From contig NZ_JAKRRY010000037.1 of the NCBI RefSeq assembly GCF_026191675.1, positions 1 to 50,935 of the forward strand: a DNA stretch of 50,935 bases, given 5' to 3'. Positions 25,817-35,123 of the stretch are shown in pieces (the first letter of the stretch is position 1; each line of letters opens with the position of its first letter). Source of the DNA: Vibrio qingdaonensis (GTDB lineage Bacteria; Pseudomonadota; Gammaproteobacteria; Enterobacterales; Vibrionaceae). The notes under the pieces are model-generated. The model was not told where the DNA came from, made no database searches, and saw only the letters and a program-made list of their open reading frames with translations. A program made the translations under genes and the position numbers.

Positions 25817-26719
25817 TTAAATGGGTCTACCATTTTGAAGCTTCAAACCAATAAATATTCCAATCACCATACATAACGTCGTGACCATTCCTGCTGCAGA
25901 TAACGCAGGTAAGGCCACTAATAACTGCGAATCGTTTCCGCCACTGGCCATTACTGCGCCAACTCCCATCAGTAGGCCTGCTAAAAAATGTTTGAACAGA
26001 CGCGACAAACGCGAAAATTCAAATTGAAAGGATTTTGTCATCACTGCCGCAACGACCATCCCCAATACAAGGCATAAAAACAGATAGAAGCGTTCAGCAC
26101 TAGGCCAACTCGCGTCATGGCCATTCCACACAGACAATCCCATCGATTTAAGTAAGCTGCTCGGAGTCCAATGTGGTTCATAAATAAAAACTAAGCCCGC
26201 CATAACACCAATGCCCAACATGGATAGCCACAGTTTGCGTATTTTGGCTTCACTTTTAAATGCCACAACCAGTAGCAATGCGGAAAGAATGATTAAAATC
26301 CCCATATGTAACACAGGTGATATGACGTACGCTTTGACCATGTGGCCACTAAGCAGATCAGCAAATAATAGCCATGACACCAGCCACCCCAACATGGTGG
26401 CAAACATCATTATTTTCCCTCGAGCAAAGCGACTGATCGTTGATACGCCGCATCCACCGTTAAAAGCCGCACCTAAACCAAAAATCAATCCTCCAACCGC
26501 AGACAGTAAAGTAGGATAATAACTGTCTAACCGAACGGGCTGCCCAAGCAAGTACGCCGCACCGACTGCCAACCAAACAAAGGCCCCACTCAAGAGGATT
26601 GAAATTAAAAATATTGGCTTACCGCCTGTCGCTTCTTTTACGCCCCGCACCATACAAAGCCCAGTGGTTTGGGCAAGAAAGCCAATGACTGCGATGAACA
26701 GAAGTGAGAGAAGCAGCAT
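25817..26719 (-). CDS. YeeE/YedE-type sulfur transport membrane protein
   Basis: A 300-residue protein with about nine membrane segments and the family's cysteine motifs: TTGLCMVRG near residue 20 and AFNGGCGVSTISRFARGK near residue 85. YeeE takes up thiosulfate in E. coli by passing it along conserved cysteines; relatives move other sulfur species. The frame extends to 26755, but AAGG seven bases before the ATG at 26719 favours that start. Its location beside a sulfonate cluster may be meaningful, yet it lies past a terminator and no shared operator was found. Confidence 0.85.
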   Translation of the reverse strand: MLLLSLLFIAVIGFLAQTTGLCMVRGVKEATGGKPIFLISILLSGAFVWLAVGAAYLLGQPVRLDSYYPTLLSAVGGLIFGLGAAFNGGCGVSTISRFARGKIMMFATMLGWLVSWLLFADLLSGHMVKAYVISPVLHMGILIILSALLLVVAFKSEAKIRKLWLSMLGIGVMAGLVFIYEPHWTPSSLLKSMGLSVWNGHDASWPSAERFYLFLCLVLGMVVAAVMTKSFQFEFSRLSRLFKHFLAGLLMGVGAVMASGGNDSQLLVALPALSAAGMVTTLCMVIGIFIGLKLQNGRPI

Positions 26720-26857
26720 AGTTGTGCCTTTGAAGGTATTGAAACACGATATCAATAACTATAGTCAACGCGCTAAAAGCCAAGAATATTTTGGGAAAGG
26801 ATGGCTAGAGTCGCGGTGAAAACCCAGCTCTGAAAGGGAAAAATGATCGGTATCGAA

Positions 26858-27982
26858 TCAAAAGCCTTTAAACAGCATACCGCGATGGTGTTCCAAATAA
26901 CGTTTATGCTGGCTAACAATTGGAAATGACATACACTCATTAAGACCAATGACTTCTGGTTTTTCAAGATATTTAGAGATCATCACCTTGCCTTGATTAT
27001 CGAACGAGATAAAACCTAGGTCAAACGCCTTATCCAAGTTCGCAAGTAACAGTAATCCATTGTATTTATCCAAACGTTCCTCATTGTTTGAATCTCGCCA
27101 AGGTTTGATATGTGATGCGAGAAGAAGCTGGGTATTCTTATACCCTGTTAACGCACAACCGCCCCACATCTGGATCAACTGCGACCTAAAGTTGCCTTGC
27201 CCTACCCTTGTATTTACAAGTATAGTTTTTTCAGTTTCAGTTAACTTCTTATCTGACATCACCTGCCGTATATCCGCATTAACATCGACCTTGGCTAAGT
27301 CAGCCAAAAAGTTATTATAGTGAACCAGCGCAGCACTATACATGCCCTTACCTTTACTATCGCGTTGCTTAAAGGTTTCAAGCATTCGAGCTTTTTCGTC
27401 CAATCGTACGAACTCTCTATAAGATTTAACCTCAGTTAGAGGCTCACAAATCTCATTTGCATCCATTAGCCAGTTTGAAATTGAGCCCCGAACCGCCCCC
27501 AGATAATTACTCGCGGTTTTCTCCGATTTTCCGAGATCCAATAACCATTGATAGTAAAGAGACGCTATGTCGGATAAATTACTAACCAAAGCATCTTTTA
27601 TCTCGTTTGATACGATGTGACTTTTCATAAAATCGAAAAGCTCATCATCTAGATAAACATAAGAAACTGCTTTTGAGGAATAACGTTTAGTGTTTTGCTC
27701 CGTCGCACCCTCACTATATTTAAGGTGCCAAAACCCTTCAGTTCTAAGATGAAAATACGGGTTTTCAGGTGTGTTTTTATCGTTACCTTGGGCAAGGGTA
27801 TTAAAATGGTGAGTAAATCGATCTTTTAGGGCCTGGTTAAACTGAATTTTATTATTAGCAATACTACCCACATGAATAAGGTCTATTACCGCCAATAGCA
27901 TGCACACCTTATGAGGGCTTTTCCTACCACCAGCATTGTTCATATTGAGATTTCTGAACTTTTCCAGATACAGTTCAAGCAC
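26858..27982 (-). CDS. HNH endonuclease-like protein
   Basis: A 374-residue protein whose C-terminal 110 residues fit the HNH_2 type found in restriction-like nucleases: FRSQLIQMWGGCALTGYKNTQLL, then ASHIKPWRD, NGLLLLANLDKAFDLGFISF. Histidine and asparagine positions for metal binding are present. The N-terminal part (MLELYLEKFRNLNMNNAGGRKSPHKVCMLLAVID) resembles the extra domain seen in many such proteins, and a middle helical section (about 145-225) has no assignment. It is followed upstream by a methyltransferase gene 25 bases away, so the pair may act together on DNA or form a small defence unit. The target is unknown. Confidence 0.8.
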   Translation of the reverse strand: MLELYLEKFRNLNMNNAGGRKSPHKVCMLLAVIDLIHVGSIANNKIQFNQALKDRFTHHFNTLAQGNDKNTPENPYFHLRTEGFWHLKYSEGATEQNTKRYSSKAVSYVYLDDELFDFMKSHIVSNEIKDALVSNLSDIASLYYQWLLDLGKSEKTASNYLGAVRGSISNWLMDANEICEPLTEVKSYREFVRLDEKARMLETFKQRDSKGKGMYSAALVHYNNFLADLAKVDVNADIRQVMSDKKLTETEKTILVNTRVGQGNFRSQLIQMWGGCALTGYKNTQLLLASHIKPWRDSNNEERLDKYNGLLLLANLDKAFDLGFISFDNQGKVMISKYLEKPEVIGLNECMSFPIVSQHKRYLEHHRGMLFKGF

Positions 27983-28007
27983 CAGACACTCCTTCGCTCT
28001 TAATACA

Positions 28008-28601
28008 TTATTTATTCAGCATGACAACAGTTTGCCAACTTACTTCTTGCCGACATTGCATGTCGTCACCATCAAACACGTCAACCAAAGTCAAGTTCGA
28101 CTTACTCGCGAGTTCTTTTAACTCAGTCACCGATACTGGAAAAGATTCTCGGCGGTCCCTAAAAGGGCCATAGCGCAACGAAAGAACAATTATGCCATCA
28201 CGTTTCAGAAGGCTTCCAAGTGTCTGGATCGCACTTTTTCGTAAATTAATGGGAATATGCATCCACACTGCAGACAATAAAATGACATCAAATGTCTGGC
28301 CTTGCTTCGAAATGCGATCAAGATTGGGCAACTTGTCATCGCTCCAATAGACATCCTTTCCAGTCAGCGCCTCGCCTATTTCACGCAACTTATTACACGG
28401 TTCACACGCTATAACCTGACATCCTCGCGTCGTCAGCCACAGGGAATCTCTTCCAGAACCAGCACCAATATCGAGTACATCATTGCCAGAACTTGGCCAA
28501 TATTTTTCCCATACATGATGCACCATTGTTGGTGGTAAGGCGTTATATTGCCCTGCAAGACTCTCTGCATTTTCTTCATAGAAAGAGGATGTTATAGACA
28601 T
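28008..28601 (-). CDS. Class I SAM-dependent methyltransferase
   Basis: A 197-residue methyltransferase with motif I VLDIGAGSGRDSLWLTTRG and the acidic motif IACEP, followed by VILLSAVWMHI. This is the small-molecule (UbiE/TehB-like) layout; the DNA methyltransferase NPPY/DPPY motif is absent, so it is not an obvious modification partner for the neighbouring HNH nuclease despite the short gap. Substrate unknown. Confidence 0.8.
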   Translation of the reverse strand: MSITSSFYEENAESLAGQYNALPPTMVHHVWEKYWPSSGNDVLDIGAGSGRDSLWLTTRGCQVIACEPCNKLREIGEALTGKDVYWSDDKLPNLDRISKQGQTFDVILLSAVWMHIPINLRKSAIQTLGSLLKRDGIIVLSLRYGPFRDRRESFPVSVTELKELASKSNLTLVDVFDGDDMQCRQEVSWQTVVMLNK

Positions 28602-28805
28602 TTTTAAAACCTATGACTGAAGTAAAGTCATAGTATAGGGCTTGGTTGCATAATACTAGAAAGTGCTATAAAAGTATGGGGAGTTTTGATGTAACTCACT
28701 ATTTTGGGAGTGCATTTTTTGATAGCCAGCGTTACGTTTATTGACGTTTCATACATGAAATTGATTCGCTGACCGACCTGCTAAACTCGATTGGCATTAT
28801 CCCCA

Positions 28806-29237
28806 CTACCGCAACCACTCCCTAAACTCCTCAACACTCGCAAACGTACTCACACTCTGCCCATTCATGCTAAGCAGTACCAATCTATTGGCTGGGTTTA
28901 CCTCGAGGAAGTAACTCAAGTCATCAACCATAGTGCCGTATACCGCGAAGCGAAATTGAAAATGCTCTGGAAACACCTTTTTTACTGAGTAAGCAAAATC
29001 ATCGGGTTCATGTTGGGTGACTACATTGATGCATGCCTCAAACAGGGTTTGCCGAGGGCAAGCAACCGGAGGCGTCGGATACTGGGTTTGGATGGCCGCA
29101 GAAGAGGTTTGCTTTAATGACTCGTTTAGGGCGCTTTCCAGCATTGCGATGCGCTTATTTTGCTGGTGTGCGAGGTACCCAAATAGCATACATAGGATCG
29201 CGATGGTGCCTAAGAGTAATGTTTCTAGTTCAGTCAT
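28806..29237 (-). CDS. Membrane-anchored hypothetical protein, 143 residues
   Basis: One N-terminal membrane segment (LLLGTIAILCMLFGYLA) then a short charged stretch (HQQNKRIAMLESALNESL, coiled-coil-like) and a compact C-terminal domain of about 85 residues. I recognise no family. The ATG overlaps the stop of the 81-residue gene upstream by four bases (ATGA), so the two are translated as a unit. Confidence 0.7.
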   Translation of the reverse strand: MTELETLLLGTIAILCMLFGYLAHQQNKRIAMLESALNESLKQTSSAAIQTQYPTPPVACPRQTLFEACINVVTQHEPDDFAYSVKKVFPEHFQFRFAVYGTMVDDLSYFLEVNPANRLVLLSMNGQSVSTFASVEEFREWLR

Positions 29238-29479
29238 AGTGGTGCAATCTCACTAAACCACTCATCGACACTCCAATTGTTGGTGTTTTGGCTGGTTCGT
29301 ATGGTTACGCTCTGCCCTACTAGGTTTTGTGCTTTTTCATACACAACATCGGCGCTGTCTTTATAGCGTTTCACGCTCATTTTACGCACGTTCCCTGCAC
29401 TATTTTCAATAAACACCATGGCGTCTGTTTTCTCTACTCGAGTTAACACACCAAATGCATTCCACTTAAAATTATTCAC
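29234..29479 (-). CDS. Small hypothetical protein, 81 residues
   Basis: A soluble, basic-acidic mixed protein with no recognised domain; beta-rich pattern (FGVLTRVEKTDAMVFIENSAG, VRKMSVKRY). It is the first gene of a two-gene unit with the membrane-anchored protein and lies just inside the terminator that borders the defence island. Confidence 0.65.
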   Translation of the reverse strand: MNNFKWNAFGVLTRVEKTDAMVFIENSAGNVRKMSVKRYKDSADVVYEKAQNLVGQSVTIRTSQNTNNWSVDEWFSEIAPL

Positions 29480-29610
29480 AGGCTACCCCTTACTCATTCA
29501 TTAAAACTCACTGCGGACGGATTTAACTATACCGGCCGCAACAGCGCAAATGATGAGATGCTACAGATGGTTACTGGATGTAAATAAACAGAATTTTCTT
29601 ACAGGCATAA

Positions 29611-29639
29611 AAAAAGACGCCCAAAGGCGTCTCTTTTTA
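29611..29639. terminator. Terminator at the left edge of the defence island
   Basis: AGACGCC and GGCGTCT pair around CAAA, with A-rich sequence before and TTTTT after. It can work in both directions. Confidence 0.8.
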
Positions 29640-29640
29640 A

Positions 29641-30046
29641 GAATGTGGCGGGAGTGAGACCTCAGACCTAAACTTATAAACAATTGATTTATAACAAATT
29701 AATTAATTACAACATATGCAAGTATTACCATAGGTATTACTTTTTGTTAAGCCTTGGCCAGATCAACTATTTGGATAAACTAATTAACTTTTCTCAAGCA
29801 GACTTTCGACGATAATGCGCTCTCAGTTGCACATGTCACATTAAAGTCAATTAAAAAACGATGCTCTCTACATTCAACTATGTGAGAGACATATACAACT
29901 GTAGCCCTATTACCATTGTCGTGACAAGGGGATTGAGGTAATCTGTTGATTGTATAAATAATTAACGGAACGAATCATATCTTTCAAGCGAGTCGTTCCA
30001 ATATCATAAGTACACACTACCGTACGACAACGTCTAAAGGCTAAGA
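29641..30046. other. AT-rich gap, possible old attachment-site remnant
   Basis: No gene is seen. Bases 29646-29668 (TGTGGCGGGAGTGAGACCTC on plus) resemble the very 3' end of a tRNA on the minus strand (ending CTCCCGCCACA) but no cloverleaf can be formed. From here base composition turns AT-rich toward the defence genes. Confidence 0.3.
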
Positions 30047-31690
30047 ATGCTTACTGAAATTCTCTCAAACTTTTCAGAGGATGAACTCTTAGAATTCCTC
30101 CCAAAGAACTCCATTAATTTTGCATTAGAAATTGACGAATTCAATAGCAACTCAGAAAGCACATCTTACAATAAGAAACAATTGGCCAGAGTGGTTGCAA
30201 GTGTTAAGCAGGTAGACTTCGTTTTTGATAAATCGCTAAGAGATAAACTGATAGAACGCCTAAGCCCAAAGCTATTAGTCAATCTCTTCCCAAGTTTTGG
30301 TCTTCAGGCATCGCAAGTTATGGCTGCTCATTATGATGCAATTAGCGCTTGGTCAGAAGAAAACCTCGAACAATTTGCATCAACTATCGGCTTGTCAAAC
30401 TTATACCAATGCCAACTACAACAAAGTGCCGAGTTTGAAAGCATCTCTTACATTGAACCTAATTACGGACTGTACCCTTACCAGCAAGATATCAGTCAAC
30501 AAGTATTTTGTCGCCTTCGTAACAACCATGAAAGAGTATTGATTCACCTCCCAACAGGCGCTGGTAAAACTCGAACAGCTATGAATATTGCATCGGAGCA
30601 TCTCAGAGAGTCTCCAAACAATGTTGTCTTATGGTTGGCAGATCGTGAAGAACTATGCTCACAAGCCTATGAAGAATTTGCGAAAGCATGGAAATCTCTT
30701 GGTAATCGCCCTACATCTTTGTACGGCTTCTATTCTTCATCTTCCGAAAGTTTAAGCGGTATAGACTCTGGGTTTGTGGTTGGAGGATTACACAAGTTTT
30801 TAAGCCTCAGAAAAACAAATTCGAAGCAACTACAACTACTCTACAAAGAGCTCTCTGAGAAAGTTACATTAGTTATCTTCGATGAAGCCCATAAAGCAGT
30901 AGCCCCAAAATTCCAGGAAGTTGTCCAAGATTTTATTGATAACAAGGCATTTCACGCTGACTTAATAGGTCTGACAGCAACTCCGGGGAGAAGCTATTCA
31001 GAGCTGGGGTTATCTCTTGAAGATCAAAGGCTCGCCGCATTTTTCTACAATAACAAGGTATCGATGAAAGTATCCGGATACTTATCCCCGATCGATTACT
31101 TAGTTGAGCAAGGGTATTTAGCCAAAGCAAATTTTAAATCCCTCAATTACGACCACTCCAATATTGCGGCATTCGAACTAAGAGATGCTGGTGGTATAGA
31201 AACTATGACCACCTTAGCCAACAACTTAGAACGTAACCGGAAAATCATAGAAACGATAATTGAGGAATGTAATCAAAACTCCCAAATTATTGTTTTTGCC
31301 TGTACGGTCGAGCACGGCATCAACCTAGCAACGGCACTGTCCTATCAAGGTATTAGAGCTGCATCTATTGATAGTAAAAATGATAGTTCTGAAAGTAGAA
31401 GAGCAAAGATAGCGCAGTATAAAGCCGGTGAGATTCAAGTATTAGTTAATTTTAATGTATTAACTGCTGGTTTTGACGCACCAAAAACTAACGTGACAAT
31501 TATCGCCAAGCCAATGAACTCTCTCGTTCAATACTTGCAGATGGCTGGACGTGCTATGCGTGGCCATAAGAGTGGCGGTAACACGGAATGTCGAATTTAT
31601 ACAGTCATGGATGATATACCAGAATTTCAAAGCATCAGCCTTGCATTCGGTTACTGGAACGATATGTGGGCAGAGAAGGAAACTAATTAA
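30047..31690 (+). CDS. SF2 helicase (type III restriction / DEAH-like), defence operon gene 1
   Basis: A 547-residue superfamily 2 helicase/translocase. Walker A is LPTGAGKTRT (K174), the DEAH box at 279-282, motif III LTATPGR, and motifs V-VI NVLTAGFDAPKTN and YLQMAGRAMRG. The first 130 residues are a helical region of unknown role. It shares a TAATG stop-start overlap with the GHKL gene, and the start has AAGG six bases upstream. In the context of ssp genes it is a candidate for the restriction or replication-blocking part of a phosphorothioation system (SspFGH- or Pbe-like); the name mapping cannot be settled from sequence alone. Confidence 0.88.
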   Translation: MLTEILSNFSEDELLEFLPKNSINFALEIDEFNSNSESTSYNKKQLARVVASVKQVDFVFDKSLRDKLIERLSPKLLVNLFPSFGLQASQVMAAHYDAISAWSEENLEQFASTIGLSNLYQCQLQQSAEFESISYIEPNYGLYPYQQDISQQVFCRLRNNHERVLIHLPTGAGKTRTAMNIASEHLRESPNNVVLWLADREELCSQAYEEFAKAWKSLGNRPTSLYGFYSSSSESLSGIDSGFVVGGLHKFLSLRKTNSKQLQLLYKELSEKVTLVIFDEAHKAVAPKFQEVVQDFIDNKAFHADLIGLTATPGRSYSELGLSLEDQRLAAFFYNNKVSMKVSGYLSPIDYLVEQGYLAKANFKSLNYDHSNIAAFELRDAGGIETMTTLANNLERNRKIIETIIEECNQNSQIIVFACTVEHGINLATALSYQGIRAASIDSKNDSSESRRAKIAQYKAGEIQVLVNFNVLTAGFDAPKTNVTIIAKPMNSLVQYLQMAGRAMRGHKSGGNTECRIYTVMDDIPEFQSISLAFGYWNDMWAEKETN

Positions 31691-33498
31691 TGAGCAACAG
31701 ATTTTTAAGTGCCGAAACCGTTATAGAGTCATTAAGAGATAACGGCTACAACAATACTGCCTATGCCCTCGCAGAGCTAATAGATAACAGCCTACAAGCT
31801 ACAGCAACCCGAGTCGAAGTCGGCTTTATCGAAGAGCAGCTGGCTGCTAGGAAGAATTATACAGTCTCTGAAATATCTCTCTGGGATAACGGCGTTGGTA
31901 TGGACTTAGATACACTTCGCATCGCGATGCAGTTTGGTGGAGGAACTCACCGAAAAGATACCAAGGGTATGGGTAAGTTTGGTATGGGCCTACCTAACTC
32001 ATCCATATCTCAATGTCGACGTGTCGAAGTTTGGAGCTGGCAAGAAGGCGATGATCCTCACTACACCTATTTAGATGTAGATGAAATGAAAAGCGGTAAA
32101 CTTGAAGAAGTGCCCATCCCGGTGGCTATGCCTATTCCTAGCAAATATGAGAAAGCATTTTTTACGAAAAGACCCGAATCTGGGACTCTTATTATTTGGT
32201 CGAAATTGGACCGACTCAGTTGGAAAACAGGTAAATCCATCTATCGTCATTGTGAGCATCTAGTTGGTAGAATGTACCGAAACTTTATTAGTGATGACAA
32301 TATAAAAATCGAAAGTATTACTTACCGGAAGTCTGGCGAAGATCGTCTCGATGTATATGATCGTGAAACGTTTAAAGCCAATGATCCTATGTACCTGAAA
32401 AAGAAAACCTCATTGCCAGATTTACCAGGTAACTACAAGGGTGAAGCATTCTTTGAAAAGGTCGATGAAGAGGTTATTTCAGTAGAATACTTAGATGAAA
32501 ATGGAGAACCAAAGCGGGATGATGTAACAATTACGACGTCAATGGTCAAAAAAAACGTCGCTAACAGAATTCTCAAAGAAACAGTGGGACGCTTAGGCGG
32601 AACAGCCTGGGGTAAGCACTGCGGAAAGAACGTGGGTGTATCCGTCATTCGTGCAAACAGAGAGCTTGTCTTGAGAGATTCTTTTCTCACATCCGCATTA
32701 AGAGAGAGTAAAGGACGTTTTATCGGTATCGAGGTGTCTTTCCCACCAACATTGGATGCAGTTTTCGGCGTAACCAACAACAAGCAAGATGCGGTAAAAT
32801 TGATCCCGTATGAAATCAGGAACATATCTACTCAAGCAGGTTTCGACTCCGAGCAAGAGTACCTTCGTGATCTAGAAGAAAACTCAGACTCCCTACTACA
32901 AGTGCTTAAGGTTGTGGGTGCAATTAAGAAGCACGTAACAGACTTGACTAAAAAATTAGAAACTATCAACGTCGAAGGTAAAGCTGTTAAAGGAGAACAA
33001 CCGAAGTCTACGTCTGAAGGCGCTGCATCAAAAGCAACGCAAGGTTCTGCTAATCGCGATAGCCACGGGCATAAAGCTAAAGAAACTCCACCTGAGAAGC
33101 TGGAGAAAAAAGATGTGGTTGACCACCTCAAAAAAGCGGGTGGCATGAGTGAAGAAGAAGCTGAAGAAAAAGCAGAACGTTTAATTCTGACAGGAAACCG
33201 ATTCTTAATTGAAGATGTAGCGAGGGATTCTGAAGCATTCTTTGATGTATCGACAAGTAAAGGGCTAACTCTTGTATTGTTCAATACCAACCATGTCTTC
33301 TATCAAAAGCTTATTAGTAAACTAGGGCCTGAAGAACTCGAGGTAATGCAAACGACAATTGCTGGCTTTGCTCGAGTAATGAACGAAACTACCGACGATA
33401 GACGCTTGGCATACTTAAACTCGATTAGACGTGAATGGGGCTTAGTCATCAGTGAATTCTTAGAAGAGCCAACAGATGATGGAATGGACGAGTTTTAA
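31690..33498 (+). CDS. GHKL (HSP90/MutL-like) ATPase, defence operon gene 2
   Basis: A 602-residue protein with the Bergerat ATP-binding fold: N box ELIDNSLQA (E29, N33), G1 box DNGVGMD (D66), G2 box GMGKFGMGLPNSS (about 93-105). ATP-driven N-terminal dimerisation is typical of the family. The region 430-490 is charged and low-complexity (linker with KGEQPKSTSEGAASKATQ), and the last 120 residues form a separate domain. Start and stop are coupled by TAATG to the genes on either side, indicating fixed stoichiometry with helicase and PLD nuclease. Confidence 0.88.
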   Translation: MSNRFLSAETVIESLRDNGYNNTAYALAELIDNSLQATATRVEVGFIEEQLAARKNYTVSEISLWDNGVGMDLDTLRIAMQFGGGTHRKDTKGMGKFGMGLPNSSISQCRRVEVWSWQEGDDPHYTYLDVDEMKSGKLEEVPIPVAMPIPSKYEKAFFTKRPESGTLIIWSKLDRLSWKTGKSIYRHCEHLVGRMYRNFISDDNIKIESITYRKSGEDRLDVYDRETFKANDPMYLKKKTSLPDLPGNYKGEAFFEKVDEEVISVEYLDENGEPKRDDVTITTSMVKKNVANRILKETVGRLGGTAWGKHCGKNVGVSVIRANRELVLRDSFLTSALRESKGRFIGIEVSFPPTLDAVFGVTNNKQDAVKLIPYEIRNISTQAGFDSEQEYLRDLEENSDSLLQVLKVVGAIKKHVTDLTKKLETINVEGKAVKGEQPKSTSEGAASKATQGSANRDSHGHKAKETPPEKLEKKDVVDHLKKAGGMSEEEAEEKAERLILTGNRFLIEDVARDSEAFFDVSTSKGLTLVLFNTNHVFYQKLISKLGPEELEVMQTTIAGFARVMNETTDDRRLAYLNSIRREWGLVISEFLEEPTDDGMDEF

Positions 33499-34415
33499 TG
33501 AGCGGGTTAATTTCTAGTACTGAGCTAACAGAAGAGTTAGAGACAATAATACCTAATTGCAAGAGCTTGAAAATCATTTCCGCCTTCATGACTCAACCAG
33601 CGACGCGCTGGTTGAGTCAGTTGGTTGAAGGAAGCCGCCCATCAGTGAAATTAGTCGGGCGTTTTGCACCATTAGATTTTATCCAAGGTTCAAGTGATTT
33701 TGGTGCTCTACGAGATTGCATCTCACAAGGGTTCCAAGTTAAGGCACTCACTAATTTGCACGCTAAAATCTTTCAAGTTGATGAAGAAACTATATTTAAT
33801 GGCAGCGCCAACTTGACAGGCAAAGGGCTAGCTTTAGTCAATGATTGCAATTTCGAAGCCTGTAACAAAGTACAGGCTTCCTCCAGTTCTAAGGAGTTTA
33901 TCGATAAAATTATCAGCTCCGCATCTGAGCTAACGTTGGAAATCATTGATGAAATGGAGCAGTACATACAAACTATCGATGGTACATGTAAACCTGAACT
34001 TCAACTGACGTGGCCCGAGCATGTGCTACCGCAGTCTAAAGAGCTTTTTGTATCTGACTTTCCGTTAGTAAAGCCTGGAGATTTTGCTAGAGAGTATGAA
34101 CTCAATCCATCCCTTCAATTTGCTCAAATAGAAAGCGCAAGAGATGATAAAGAACTTGCCTCTGCTTTATTTAAACAGAGTAAAGCCTATCAATGGTTAA
34201 AGGTACAGGTTTGCAACAATCTTAGCGATCGCGATCTAGGGTTTGGGCAAATATCACGTTTACTGCACGATGCACTTGCTGATGATCCTGCACCTTACAG
34301 GCAAGAAGTAAAAGGGCTTCAAGAGAACCTATATTCGTATACCAAGTTATATGCAAAGGATGAACTTGAAGTCTATGTTCCGGGTAGAAGAAGTGAAGTT
34401 TTGCGATTGAAATAA
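33498..34415 (+). CDS. Phospholipase D-like nuclease, defence operon gene 3
   Basis: A 305-residue protein with one HKD-type motif: H88 and K90 in NLHAKIFQ, followed by E97 and the NGSANLTGKG loop. One motif per chain implies a catalytic dimer, as in Nuc-type and restriction nucleases such as BfiI. It would supply the DNA cutting for the helicase/ATPase pair. The C-terminal 100 residues are unassigned. A short hairpin (34420-34437) follows the gene. Confidence 0.85.
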   Translation: MSGLISSTELTEELETIIPNCKSLKIISAFMTQPATRWLSQLVEGSRPSVKLVGRFAPLDFIQGSSDFGALRDCISQGFQVKALTNLHAKIFQVDEETIFNGSANLTGKGLALVNDCNFEACNKVQASSSSKEFIDKIISSASELTLEIIDEMEQYIQTIDGTCKPELQLTWPEHVLPQSKELFVSDFPLVKPGDFAREYELNPSLQFAQIESARDDKELASALFKQSKAYQWLKVQVCNNLSDRDLGFGQISRLLHDALADDPAPYRQEVKGLQENLYSYTKLYAKDELEVYVPGRRSEVLRLK

Positions 34416-34419
34416 TGCG

Positions 34420-34437
34420 AGAGAATAATAATTCTCT
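34420..34437 (+). terminator. Weak hairpin after the PLD gene
   Basis: AGAGAA and TTCTCT pair around TAATAA, followed by AATTTAAC. The lack of a T run makes termination doubtful. Confidence 0.3.
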
Positions 34438-34492
34438 AATTTAACACCATTCCTACACAGTACAAACGTTACTTAAAGAGAAAGCTAAACAT

Positions 34493-35119
34493 ATGGTCAG
34501 AAAGCAAGATTCGCTATCGTTTTCAAATGTTCGCTCTATGAGAGGAAAGTCGTTAAGAACAATAATCGCAAATCCAAATAAAGTACCCGATTATTCAGGA
34601 GTATATATTTGGAGATATTGGCCACAACCAAAAAGTTATACCAAGAATGATTTAGTCGATTTTCTAAAGAAAATAATTCAAGAATACCCTATTATAGAGA
34701 AAGCGCTTACTGTTAATAACGATAATATGACATATAGTCGCTATGCGTTGGGTAATAACAGCGAAAAACCCTTTAGCTCTTTAGGACTAACTGATAAAAA
34801 AATAATTCAACTTGAAACTTTGCTCGAACAGAAAGAAAAGATAGAGTCAATCAGCAATGTGTTTGAAATGATGCTCTATATGCTTCCTCCACTATATATT
34901 GGAAAAGCAAATGTGATCTCAAATCGTATCAACCAACATATAAAAAGAAGCTCGTCAACGCTACTTGATAAACTTGATAACGCAAATATAAGTCATGGTG
35001 ATGTATATATCAGCTTCATACAGGATGAACTAAGTCTTCCAGACAAAGATATGTCAGATCTTATAGAAATAATTTTTCAAAGAGTCACTAACCCTGTTTT
35101 TACAGATAGACAAGGATAA
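34493..35119 (+). CDS. GIY-YIG nuclease-like protein with long internal insertion
   Basis: A 208-residue protein where GVY (36-38, in SGVYIW) and YIG (135-137, in PLYIGKA) form the two strands of a GIY-YIG core, followed by R145 and H149 in SNRINQHI, E192 in LIEIIFQ, and N200. These match the catalytic order (GxY, YIG, R, H, E, N) of the family. Between the two strands, about 96 residues are inserted instead of the usual 10-15, a helical region without recognisable domain. It lies 4 bases before the DGQHR gene and is transcribed with it. Fold assignment by motif order only. Confidence 0.6.
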   Translation: MVRKQDSLSFSNVRSMRGKSLRTIIANPNKVPDYSGVYIWRYWPQPKSYTKNDLVDFLKKIIQEYPIIEKALTVNNDNMTYSRYALGNNSEKPFSSLGLTDKKIIQLETLLEQKEKIESISNVFEMMLYMLPPLYIGKANVISNRINQHIKRSSSTLLDKLDNANISHGDVYISFIQDELSLPDKDMSDLIEIIFQRVTNPVFTDRQG

Positions 35120-35123
35120 TACA

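Noticed and set aside
29646..29668. tRNA gene
   Set aside because: Only the acceptor-end-like scrap can be seen; no anticodon or D/T arms.
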